Positions 10,075 to 18,681 of a stretch of 20,296 nt of DNA are shown here, in pieces. Numbering within the stretch: the first letter of the stretch is position 1; each line of letters starts with the position of its first letter. The notes under the pieces were generated by a model. It saw nothing but the letters and a program-made list of their open reading frames with translations, had not been told where the DNA came from and made no database searches. The position numbers and the translations under genes were made by a program. Origin of the DNA: Mucidula mucida (lineage: Eukaryota; Basidiomycota; Agaricomycetes; Agaricales; Physalacriaceae); contig JADNYV010000604.1 of the NCBI GenBank assembly GCA_015501055.1, forward strand, positions 1 to 20,296. The letters run 5' to 3'.

Positions 10075-10398
10075 TTAGTATGTCCCGGATGTAACGCCAC
10101 CTCTTCTACCTCCCCAGCCTCTCCGGGTCCCTGCACGATGCCTGCCAGTACCACATCGGCAGCAGAGGATGTCCATTATGACGTCAAAGATGGTGACGAT
10201 GACCTACGTATTAGCTGGAAAAGCCAAAAACTTTGTTAAATGCAACGCACAGTAGTGATGGCACCGACGATGGCCATGAATAACACTAGCAATCGCAGAG
10301 ATGATAGCATTGATACCGCCGCCGATTGCACTGGAAATTGAGCCCTGGGAATCAACTGTGAACAACTGGCAGATACCACTGATAGACAAACGTACCAT
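10075..10398 (-). CDS. Small hydrophobic protein with Cys-rich tail, one-base frame error
   Basis: The exons are the ATG alone (10396-10398), 10251-10344 and 10075-10203. They are separated by introns of 51 nt (donor GTACGT) and 47 nt (donor GTGCGT). Exon 2 encodes a repetitive Ala/Ile/Gly helix (SAIGGGINAIISAIASVI), then, one frame away, MAIVGAITT. Exon 3 gives VIVTIFDVIMDILCCRCG and an Arg/Gly-rich tail ending at TAA 10075-10077. This pattern of short Ile/Ala repeats plus CCRC is, from memory, a common agaricomycete small-protein family without a known function. The Cys cluster after the hydrophobic part could be a lipidation site (inference). The three exons sum to 226 nt, one base too many. 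Removing one T of the coding-strand ATTC (around 10277-10280) aligns the parts. The 64-codon frame at 10204-10398 is only a read-through of the first intron into the wrong frame. Confidence 0.65.
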
Positions 10399-10784
10399 GT
10401 TAATAAGATAATTGTTCGTATGATTTGGGTATGCGAGTGCGTTCGATATTACTTCAATGACAACGATTGATCAAAAGGAGGGAGGCCGAGGAGTTGTACG
10501 CCCCATGACATCTTGACATGCGCCTGGATATACTCCCTCGACAAGTTGTTGAAGGGGTTTATCCAGGACGTGGACTTACATTTCGCATCAGTATCCGCAC
10601 AGGCAAACGACCTAACCTGAAGATGATGGGTGTTTCGACTGAGAGTTGCACTGTGGACTACCTGACCATATCTTCAGAGTACTTCGGTTAGATTTCCTGC
10701 GCCGATAAAATCACCAAGGAACTCCGAATGTCACAGGCACGCGCTTTGGAGACGTCCTGCTCTCGGAGTAGCGCATCCGTTATA
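10399..10784. other. Upstream region of the hydrophobic-protein gene and flank of the MITE
   Basis: On the minus strand a weak TATA-like GAGTATATCC lies near 10526-10535, about 130 bases upstream of the ATG. No other gene is seen. The stretch ends at the TA dinucleotide (10783-10784) that borders the inverted-repeat element. Confidence 0.35.
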
Positions 10785-11037
10785 CTGTAGTGTTTCGACC
10801 GGATATTGGCATATCGCGTCACACCGGTCGACGAAGCGAACCTATACATATCCCATATCGCGTCACGGTGCCTATGAGCCAGGCACACCCATCCAAAAGC
10901 GGAAATTTTCGGTCCCGCCTGCGGCGGGTCAGTCCAATTAGGCTATTCCCGTGTTTGTGCCGGGCCACGAAGCTGTTCGCTGTAAGTTCGCGGCATATCG
11001 CGTCACATGCCGCGAACCTACGATCGAAACACTACAG
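10785..11037. mobile_element. MITE-like element with 17-bp terminal inverted repeats and TA target duplication
   Basis: The left end CTGTAGTGTTTCGACCG (10785-10801) and the right end CGATCGAAACACTACAG (11021-11037) are inverted copies matching at 16 of 17 positions. Both ends are flanked by TA (10783-10784 and 11038-11039), the target-site duplication typical of Tc1/mariner-type transposition. The 253-bp interior encodes no transposase, so it would be mobilised only in trans. It contains three identical 13-bp motifs CATATCGCGTCAC (10810-10822, 10854-10866, 10994-11006). Copy 1 sits in the loop of an 8-bp stem (10795-10802 with 10824-10831). Copy 3 overlaps the end of an 11-bp stem and fills its loop (10986-10996 with 11007-11017). 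Copy 2 directly precedes a 6-bp stem (10868-10873 with 10881-10886). A further hairpin is CCCGCC/GGCGGG at 10914-10928. The superfamily is inferred from the TA and length only. Confidence 0.7.
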
Positions 11038-11039
11038 TA

Positions 11040-11454
11040 ATCGCCACTTTCACTTCGTGGCAGTGTCGAGTACGAGGACAAGTGCAAGGAAACAATTATC
11101 CGACGTGTCGATTTGTCACATGTTGGGTTCAGAATAAGGAAGTGAGCGAAAGTCAGGTATAGTCTTCATGATAGTGCACGCTGAGATTCTGAGAGGAGGA
11201 GGAATATTGTCGGGGAAGAAAATACCAGTTGGCGGACAACGTCTCAAAGTTTATAGTGAACCTGTTGGGATTTCGCCGCTGAACGGGAATAGAGACAATG
11301 CCTACAATCTCTCTCTCGAAGCATACTGAAATGTGTCTTGATGCGATGCTCAGCACCCATCGCGACAGTTCTTTCGTCTGATCATTTTCTCGTCACGTTT
11401 GGAATCACACAGTATAAAAACTGAACCCGTCGACAATTCTTAATCGCCGATGTA
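11040..11454. other. Intergenic downstream of the F-box gene
   Basis: This lies 3' of the minus-strand F-box gene. A plus-strand frame at 10790-11137 mostly runs through the MITE and is not a gene. A TATA-like GTATAAAAAC occurs at about 11411-11420 on the plus strand, but no plus-strand gene starts after it. I see nothing else. Confidence 0.4.
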
Positions 11455-12859
11455 CTAGAACCGACATTCCTCCCACCACTTTGTATCGTCACCTCCAAGT
11501 TGTAACCATCTAGGCTCCTCGTACGCTATCATCTGAACAGTATAATCTTCATGTATCTGCGCCATAACATTCACAGGCTCCCACGCAACGAGTGTGAGTT
11601 GACGCGCCTGCTCAGCAATACGCGGCGCGAGAGTTTGTATGTCCATATCGTTCGACGGTGCTATAAGGAAATAGACACATCGCAGGGAAGGATGCGCGGC
11701 AATACAAGCGATTAAGGCCTCCTACGAGTGGTTAAGCTCAATTCGGCAAGGTGTGTGTCAACCCGTACGCACATCAGTACCATCACACTCGAGAGTCACT
11801 TCCTCCAGCTCGGATAGGCACTGCAGTGCTTCGCAGAGTAATGCCGTATCATCGCCATAGTTTTCCACCCCAAGCTTGAGAGACAGCCTCTTAAGAACTC
11901 CACAACCCGCTACTGAAAGCGCCATAAATGACTGTTGAGCCGTGTGCTGTGCGTCGCTTGTAACGAGTTTCTCGAAAACAAGCTCTTCGAGCACTTTGAA
12001 CGATTCAAGGGCAGTCTAAGGGCGCATAGTCAGGACTGGTACAGAAAAAAGTACGCTGCCTTACGGAGAGATGCGTAATTACATGACTGTGGAGACAAGA
12101 CAAATGCTGGCAGTCGCACACGAGATGGATCCTTCGCAGCTGACGGAGGTGAACGTTGTTCTTCGGTCCCGGAACTATCCTCTCGAGTACACTGGATAGG
12201 CACGACTCAAATCCTGTAAATGGATATGGATGCTCTACTCCCCGCATCTCTATCGCGCTCAATGCGGGCATATACTGGAGAAGAGAGGTGAGATCCGCGG
12301 CTTGAAATGGTGCCCGTGCGGACGTGGAGCCGTTAAGGACGAGGACGCGGAGGCTACGGGAGCATAGGGATTCTGGGATAACTTGATATTCTATCAAGCA
12401 ATCGTCCACGACCAAGGTGTGCAGTGAGGGAAGGCGCAAGACCGAAAAGAGCAAAGTAGGGGTAATGCAGGTGTTATAACTCGAAAATGGGGCCCAAGAA
12501 TGTGCGCTGCAAACAATGTGGACATGCGTCACGTTCTTTAGTTTCCCCAAGCATTTCTGAAGAAGGTCCATAAGATCGAGATTGGCTAGGTTGGAGCGAC
12601 ATTTGAATGTGATGGAGCACACGGCGTTGCGCAGGGCGGGGGTGTTGCAGATACGTCGGAAAGTGGGCTGAAATCGATGGCCGTTGTGGATTGGGAACTT
12701 GACGCAAATGCGTAGGTCGCGTAGCATCAGATTTTGCGCGACGGCTGTCAGCGCCCTATTGCCGGCCAAGGAGATGCTTTTGAGAGAGACGTTCTCGTCA
12801 TGAAGATAACCGAATATGAGTGAAAGCACCTCCGGAGGAAGATCAAGTAGGACTCCCAT
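11455..12859 (-). CDS. F-box domain protein (F-box/LRR type), 434 aa
   Basis: Three exons read through without error: 12065-12859 (265 codons), 11773-12015 and 11455-11721, separated by introns of 49 nt (donor GTAAGG) and 51 nt (donor GTGCGT), both in phase 0. Residues about 5-50 form an F-box (LDLPPEVLSLIFGYL, then the small helices SLKSISLAGNRALTAVAQNL). The rest holds leucine-rich-repeat-like segments such as LPSLHTLVVDDCLIE, SLRVLVLNG, ALSAIEMRG and LKRLSLKLG. The C-terminal exon starts EALIACIAAHPSLRCVYF. Such proteins normally link substrates to an SCF ubiquitin ligase through Skp1. Mushroom genomes contain large, fast-evolving families of them and the substrate here is unknown. The ATG at 12857-12859 is four codons before the F-box core, the usual position. 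The stop is TAG 11455-11457. Confidence 0.88.
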
Positions 12860-13308
12860 GATGTTGGCGTAAAGGAATCAGAGTAGCCGATAAGCCGTAA
12901 AACCAGACTGGTGATCGGAAACATTATTCCCACGATGGTGGCTACGTTTCAAAGCGTCAACGGAATGCCTTCTAAGATGTTCCTCTCTGCAGGCTAAATC
13001 GATGGCTACATGACCACTTCCACGATCGCTCGGTAAAAGAGGGTGGGTGGTAGTAAACCATTTAAACGGTCCCCATCTCCACCAAGGTTCACGCGAATCC
13101 AGTCTCCATCAAAGCCCCGCATTGTTGTAGACGTACACCCAAGCGCTCTGTCCGATGTTGGCCTATGTATCCTTGTGGTAGCCGCCAGGCCTTGACGTTG
13201 GATCGCTAGAGGTGTGACGTGCGAGTGGACCACGATGGCTTGATTCTCGTACTAGGAGATTGTACAAACGAAATATTTTCGGACATTATCTCATGCTCAT
13301 GCTCATAC
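12860..13308. other. Upstream of the F-box gene, downstream of the P450 relic
   Basis: Both neighbouring loci are on the minus strand, so this holds the F-box promoter and the P450 3' flank. No strong TATA box is visible near 12860. A 75-codon minus frame (13006-13233) has no recognisable features. A short ATGCTC repeat occurs near 13291-13305. Confidence 0.4.
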
Positions 13309-13826
13309 TTAGCGACGCACTACCAAAGAAATGCTACATCTCCTCATCCTCCGATTAAAATGTTCCTTTTGCCGGACCTAAAAATCATCATCAGAAGACA
13401 TTGCAAGCTCCGAAGGAAACGGCACTCACCGTACCACTCTCATGAAGTTTGAGCACATATCGCCTCACGATCATTTCATACGCAGTTCTCAGCTCCGCCA
13501 AAGCCAGAGCTTTACCCAAACACGCGCGGCTGTATACCACAAGTTAGTCGCACATATACTCCCACATCAAAATCAAATGTGCAGGTACATCTGGCCCTCA
13601 GAAAAAGGCTGAAACTCCCTATTCCTCTCCGTCATATTCCCATCCTCTTCCGGCCAGCGTTCAGGTCTAAATTCCTCCACATCATTTCCCCAAATAGACG
13701 TGTCGAGACTCGCCGTTTAGAAAGGTGCGGCTATAACCGTTCCAGGAATCAACTTCTCTCCGTATACCGTCAAACCCTGTGAGGGAGAGGTAGGCCAAGC
13801 CCGATAGTGGGTTGAACGCGCAGCAG
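13309..13826 (-). pseudogene. Cytochrome P450 relic, C-terminal part only
   Basis: Several P450 landmarks appear in order. RVQPTIGLGLP (13789-13820, the region after the K-helix) lies in one frame. GLTVYGEKLIPGTVIAAPF follows in another frame. Then come TASLDTSIWGNDVEEFRPERW and FQPFSEG (about 13591-13718). The heme-cysteine exon (13430-13530) reads RACLGKALALAELRTAYE, with the Cys at 13521-13523. A last exon (13309-13377) reads RQKEHFNRRMRRC and ends at TAA 13309-13311. Decay is visible as a frameshift near 13787, an in-frame TAA at 13717-13719 before TASLDTS, and a damaged FxxGxRxCxG heme loop. There GGC CAG follows FSEG, so the expected junction with CGC GCG TGT is lost or gains a residue. 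The N-terminal two thirds are absent. The family fits membrane-bound fungal P450s. The subfamily cannot be given. Confidence 0.8.
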
Positions 13827-14297
13827 AGTATATACAACTATCGTATGATTAGGTATGTAACAATAGCTTCAATAACTGAATTTGGGGGAAGTCCTTGCAC
13901 AATAACTAAACGTGTTTCTCCTCCCGCCATCATGGACAACAATGATGCTGAGAGGTCCGGCGCACGAGTCTAGAGAAAATTTCAGTGCTCCCAAGCTCTT
14001 CTCGTGAACTTCTCGCTTGTGCAGGATACAACAAACGGTCCGGGGCCTCGCGGCTGAGATCAGTACCCGGAATCACTTAGCTGAATCGGCTATATCAGCA
14101 CTTCCCGCAAAAGTAGTGCTTAGTACGTCTGATGTACTGATGGTATGCTACACTCGCCCAGAACTTCAAAATAGAGATTGAGATACACCCTGTGAGAGAT
14201 GAACATTAAGTGCTTTAATAAGAAGCAGATGCCAAGACGCACAACTGTTAGTAAGAGCCTCGAGAGGTTTTCTGCGCCACCCTAATGTAGGACTCGG
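13827..14297. other. Intergenic, no recognisable gene
   Basis: This is where the missing N-terminal exons of the P450 relic would be expected, but none is recognisable on the minus strand. The stretch is AT-richer than its surroundings toward 14280-14330. I see nothing else. Confidence 0.4.
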
Positions 14298-14308
14298 AAA
14301 AATGAAAA
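14298..14308 (-). terminator. RNA polymerase III terminator of tRNA-Ala
   Basis: On the minus strand, TTTT (14305-14308) and TTTTT (14298-14302) follow the tRNA 3' end by about 22 and 28 bases. Runs of four or more T downstream of a tRNA are the normal Pol III stop. Confidence 0.6.
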
Positions 14309-14330
14309 TTCTTGCATATCATATTTAAAT

Positions 14331-14404
14331 GGACACATTGGGAATTGAACCCAACACCTCCCGCATGCTAAGCGGGCGTGATAAACCAACTACACCATGT
14401 GCCC
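14331..14404 (-). tRNA. tRNA-Ala, anticodon AGC
   Basis: The minus strand folds into a full 74-nt cloverleaf without an intron. The acceptor arm is GGGCACA paired with TGTGTCC and includes G3-U70, the alanyl-tRNA synthetase identity pair. The D arm lies around GTGTAGTTGGTTTATCAC. The anticodon stem is CCCGC/GCGGG with loop TTAGCAT (anticodon AGC). The T arm is TTGGG/CCCAA around TTCAATT. The base after the acceptor is A (discriminator A73), and no CCA is encoded, as expected in eukaryotes. The internal A box (TGGTGTAGTTGG) and B box (GGTTCAATTCC) are intact. Confidence 0.97.
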
Positions 14405-14588
14405 GAGGGGCTATGAAGGGCCTTTCACTATAGGTACTTGTCGGCGCTTCGTCCTGAACAATATCGTTTTATTTGAAGATAACGGAATGCTTATACAATC
14501 TGGGCTTTCTAGACTATGACAGTGGGAGTCGCATTCAAGTGACAAGGTGTTACAATGGATCCGATACAGAAACATCTTCATGTTAAAT

Positions 14589-16367
14589 TCACGAGTGCCC
14601 GAAAACGGCTTGAGTCTGGTACGCCTCCTCCAAGTACTTCTTGTCTTCATCCGTCAGTGTGATGTGCGTCGCAGCTTTGAACGTTCATCAGATGAGGGCA
14701 TGGAAGAAGGTGAGTACGACTAACCTATCAGCTCCCTCAAGTTCTCAATCGACGAGGTCCCTACGATGGGTGCTGTTACACCTGATGCGTTTCGCACGTC
14801 ACGTCATTTACTATGATCATCGGCTCACAGAACTTGCCTGGACGACTGAGAACCCACGCCAAAGAAAGCTGGGCCATAGTCACACCCTTCTTCTTCGCAA
14901 TCTCTTCAACCCTGCATGCGGATTGAGATTCAGACTCACTCGGAAGCAGAGGAAACGAACCTGTTGATGATGGTACTCGTGGATTCGTTCTTCTTATAAC
15001 CTTCGTTGACCCTAAGTACGAAGACGATCAGTCCATGGTCTGCTGAAAAAGTAGCAAATACCGCGTGCCTATCGGTGTTTCCTCTCTTGGTCTGCTCGGA
15101 CAATGGCCTGGTGAGCAAACCGCGCGCGAGTGGCGACCAAGGGATCGATCCAACCCCGAAGTGCTGCAAAAATCAAAACGCGAACAAGATATATCATTAG
15201 CCGTGGGCACCTGCAGCGTGGGAAACATCTCGCGTTCTTCCTCTCGATAGACCAAGCTGTAGTGGTTCTGCATCGAGATGAAAGGCGTCAAGCGGTGCGT
15301 GATTGCGTAATCTGGGAAGGGATTAGCATCGGAGGATGGGCCCGACTGATTGAGAAAGGTTACTCTGCATGATATGGACTGTGCGGCGACATAATGAGCA
15401 ATCAATTAATGGTGAGAAGGAGAATGTAGTCACATTGGTAGGCGTGGCAAGACGACATCCCGATGTAGCGGACCCAACCGGCTTTCACAACGTCGTGGAG
15501 AGCTTCCATCTAAGTACACAACGTGTTATCTCACGATAAATAGCCGAGTCGAAGGGAACGTACTGTCTCCTCAATGGGTGTGTTGTAATCAAAGCGATGA
15601 CCTATCATCCGCTGTCAGAATCAAAAGCAAGCGCCTCGAACGTTAACACATAATATACATTGGAGAACATCGATGTACTCGAGACCGAGACGCTCGAGGC
15701 TATTCTTCACGGCGTGGAAGATATGCTGTAGGCGAAAGAAGTTTCAGTAACAGTTCCCAGGCAAAGGCACAGATCCATACCTTGCGACTTAACCCATACT
15801 GGTTAGCGTAGCCCTTGCCATCGAGTCCCGGAGCCCCAAACAGCTGGTCGCTAACGTCTTTCGTAGACACCGCGCCCCAGAGCTACGCCGCATAAGCGGA
15901 TGAGCGGCAAAAGTACCGCGTCGTACATACCTTAGTCAGAACGACTATTTCCTCCCGGGGAAGCTTGTACTCCCTAATCGCCTTTCCCAGAATCCGTTCA
16001 GATTCGCCATTAGAATACACCTGCGATTTTGAGTAAGCTACTGATACTGCGCGCGATAAGAATAGACACTGACATCGGCCGTGTCGAACGCGTTTATTCC
16101 GGCATCGTAGCTATGAACGACATTCAGTTTCAGTCGCAGGAACGGTTGGAAGTACTCACGCTGCCTTGATGTGCTTCGCACCCTCATCGCCGTCCATCAC
16201 CCAGTCGTACCAGGCCGGGCTCCCGAAAGACATACACCCCATGATGAGCTTGGATACTTTCAACCCCGACTTTCCCAGACGCACTGTCAAGAGGTCCACA
16301 CCGTTTCGTTTGAATGGCAAAGATCGGACGCACCATATTCAATCTGCTTCTCGGTGTTATCAGCCAT
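14589..16367 (-). CDS. Aldo-keto reductase, 348 aa, 15 exons
   Basis: Exons from 5' to 3': 16334-16367, 16160-16283, 16074-16110, 15931-16020, 15781-15882, 15659-15725, 15564-15601, 15434-15509, 15364-15378, 15211-15311, 15069-15163, 14961-15011, 14838-14911, 14725-14781, 14589-14674. They sum to 1047 nt with no frame error. The product is an NAD(P)H-dependent carbonyl or aryl-alcohol-type reductase with the AKR barrel. It begins LGKSGLKVSKLIMGCMSFG. The catalytic tetrad is visible as Asp62 and Tyr67 (FDTADVYSNG), Lys95 (LTK) and His153 (QCHRFD). The family blocks SMQNHYSLVYREEEREMFP, GVGSIPWSPLARGLL, the cofactor-binding KRGNTDR and APIVGTSS, and the C-terminal FGHS follow. Introns are 46-60 nt; intron 13 is GC-AG (GCAAGT) and intron 11 appears to be GC-AG too. 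A TATA-like ATAAAAA lies at 16402-16408. The substrate is unknown. The P450 relic lies 0.8 kb downstream. Confidence 0.93.
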
Positions 16368-17864
16368 GATGGTGGTAATGGTTCAGCACCAAACGATGGC
16401 CTTTTTATGTGATCGGGTTCTATGATGAGTCAGGAGGATTACGACGACAATCAGCAAAGTGCGACGCAAACGGTCGGCAGAAGCAGCCTCTCGTAGGACG
16501 AATCCACGCACGAACACACCTACCTTTTCAAAGGCTCTCACCGGAAGAAGTACCATTTTTGTTGTTTCCTTATGACCGCCATCGGGCCGCTTACCGAAAC
16601 GTCACCTTTTGCCCTTCATCTCAAAGCGCACAAAGTCTTGATCCACATCAACTTGCTGGCCACTAAGGTGCCACGATAGCACCTGTTAGAATTATTTGAC
16701 CATCTCACATTCAGCCTGTCGTTTCTCTTTCAATGCTGCCTTGAATGGACATGCATCGATGGCGTGTCACTGCTGGATTTGACGTTCAACGGTGTATGAA
16801 CTACCTGCCTACCACTACCAGCCACCTCCAGACCGTTGTTTTTCCTTAGTTTCTGATGGCGGATATCGCTTTCTCGGTTGTCCGCGTCAACTGGCTGCAT
16901 TCCTAGTGGTTGACACGATGACCTACTGGTATACTAGCGAAAATTACACACATTTCCCGGGGCTACGCTCTGAAATTCTCAGGGTAAGATTTCGAGGAGC
17001 ACAATAATCGCTGGATTCATCTTGCAATGCGCACAGTGCCAGTTATCTCACTCCGCTTCTTCAAGACAACCTCTGTCTCCAAAGCTTCAAGGACGCTTTA
17101 CCTCTTACACAACGTGGATGCTTATCTTTACATCTCAAAACGGATATCTCTTCGGAGACGGGGTGACTCTCGCTCTTTACCCTCATCTCGCAGAAAGCAT
17201 GTCTGTCCGCCAGGTCCCTTGAAGGATCGGCGAATAAAAATGCAGATCGCTACCGCGTGTTTTGTGCTCGTGTCTGTCCATGAAACATAGCCGGGACCCA
17301 CTATGGTACCAGCTCAACTCCTCGACATACCTGCATCAACACTACTTAGTATCCTCGGGTCTACAGTAATGGATGTTCCAAATTCAAGTCGCTCTCACAG
17401 TTACGTCGCTGAGAGGTCGTGTCCTTTAACCTCGTTTGAACAAGAGTTCTCCCGCAACACGCCCAGCGGACTTCTAACTCCGCTCTGCTTCAAAGCGTTT
17501 GCTCCGGCATAACCCCATTCCGAGGAGGATCTCAGCTTCGTTGACTTCGCCCTTTCAGCACGCTAATTGACACAGCTAGGTCAATCCGCCTCACTAGCAA
17601 ATGGATGTCGTCCCTCTGGCGTATCATGGGCTTGTGTCTACAATCGTGGATGGATGGCATTGTGGTGTCAACTTGTCAACTTGCAGTTTTTAGTAGGCCG
17701 TCAACAACACTCCTCCGCCACGAGCCCCATTAAGAACCCTTCCGGGCCGGGCATAGAGGGGACTTTTTGTCAACCCTGGAAACGTTTCGCTTCCCCATTT
17801 ACCTTTTCGCCAACATCATTAGCATCAGCTTTCGACAGCCGACTCCAAAGGACTTACATACGCG
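16368..17864. other. No recognisable gene
   Basis: This contains the promoter of the aldo-keto reductase at its left end. Plus-strand frames at 16409-16666, 16792-17007, 17022-17290, 17303-17512 and 17567-17914 are open but carry no family motif, and I could not chain them with good splice sites. The minus strand has almost no long frames. The stretch may include the leader of the MAPKKK-like locus that begins at 17865. Confidence 0.35.
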
Positions 17865-18681
17865 ATGGCGATGGACGACGGATATGCTTCATTCATCTCG
17901 ACGTCCACCAGTAACACCGAGACACCGAACATCCAGCGTCCACTGGTGTCGCATCCGCGACGTAGAATGAAATGGCTTTGGTCATTTGTCATCGAATCTG
18001 CGGTCCTAGCGTCCTGGTCCTGCATCAATCTTTGATCAGACATGGTGCTGTCATAACTGTTACCTGCGCGTAACAAATTCTTACCCACAGTTACCCTTCG
18101 ACTTTACATCATCATCAAACTGCTGGCGTTGATGTCCTCTGGATCCGTTTAAAAGAGGTGATTCGTCTCATCTATATTTCAGCTTACCGGGCCTCCTCAA
18201 CCATCCTCACTCAGTGTATCGCCGCACATGTAGGCTCATTACTTCGATCTCTTACCCCTCGCTAACGAGGTGCGACGTTATAGGGCATATTTCCTTCCCC
18301 TCACCCGCGTCATTGCGACCTCGAATGCGGAGCAATATCATGTCGTAGAAATTACGGGGGCACCGAATGGAAGCTACATCCGAGAGCGAATCCTTTCCAA
18401 GGTGCGTAGCGGACATTTTCCGGCTGGGGCTGTTGATAATCCACGGACATTTAGCTATGCATACCCGACGACAGTCACTCCCACTTCCGCATCTACAGGT
18501 CACAAGTCGGCGCGTACGCCACGAGTAACGAGCTTTCGGATTCTACGATATTCGACCTCTGCACGCAACACGGCGACGCGTCGGGTTCGCTCACGTTCTT
18601 CGTGTCCCCACGTCCCGACAGACCGCCTCCAAAGATAGAGCCCGACTATTCCGACAACTATTTGCTGTCCAAGCCATCACC
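17865..18681 (+). pseudogene. N-terminal ubiquitin/PB1-like domain of a MAPKKK-like protein, kinase missing
   Basis: A first segment (ATG 17865) reads MAMDDGYASFISTSTSNTE and RPLVSHPRRR before losing coherence at about 17965. Three further exons join well: 18183-18229 (LTGPPQPSSLSVSPHM), 18284-18401 (AYFLPLTRVIATSNAEQYHV, then APNGSYIRERILSK) and 18455-18681 (LCIPDDSHSHFRIYRSQVGA, then TIFDLCTQHGDASGSLTFFV). Their introns are 54 nt (GTAGGC-TAG) and 53 nt (GTGCGT-TAG). From memory this is the N-terminal domain found in basidiomycete MAPKKK proteins of the cell-wall-integrity (BCK1-like) type. A donor GTACGT follows at 18682, but no Ser/Thr kinase domain appears in the remaining 1.6 kb. The middle (17965-18182) has no clean exon chain, and one required intron would be only 25 nt unless a weak donor is used. 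It is therefore a truncated copy, or a gene whose rest lies beyond the window. Confidence 0.5.

Noticed and set aside
10204..10398. 64-aa minus-strand continuous frame as a gene of its own
   Set aside because: It reads through the intron after ATG and then follows the wrong frame after the surplus base. The spliced model explains the family motifs better.
10810..11006. The three 13-bp motifs as a CRISPR array or replication iterons
   Set aside because: Only three short copies with very unequal spacing (31 and 127 bases between them) occur inside an inverted-repeat element of a eukaryotic genome.
14936..15169. Single minus frame here as an alternative short gene
   Set aside because: It is two exons of the aldo-keto reductase fused by a 57-nt intron that happens to lack stops.
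18270..18638. 122-codon plus frame as a single-exon gene
   Set aside because: It begins without ATG (GTG) inside an intron and runs through the next intron into the wrong frame. The three-exon reading recovers the domain.
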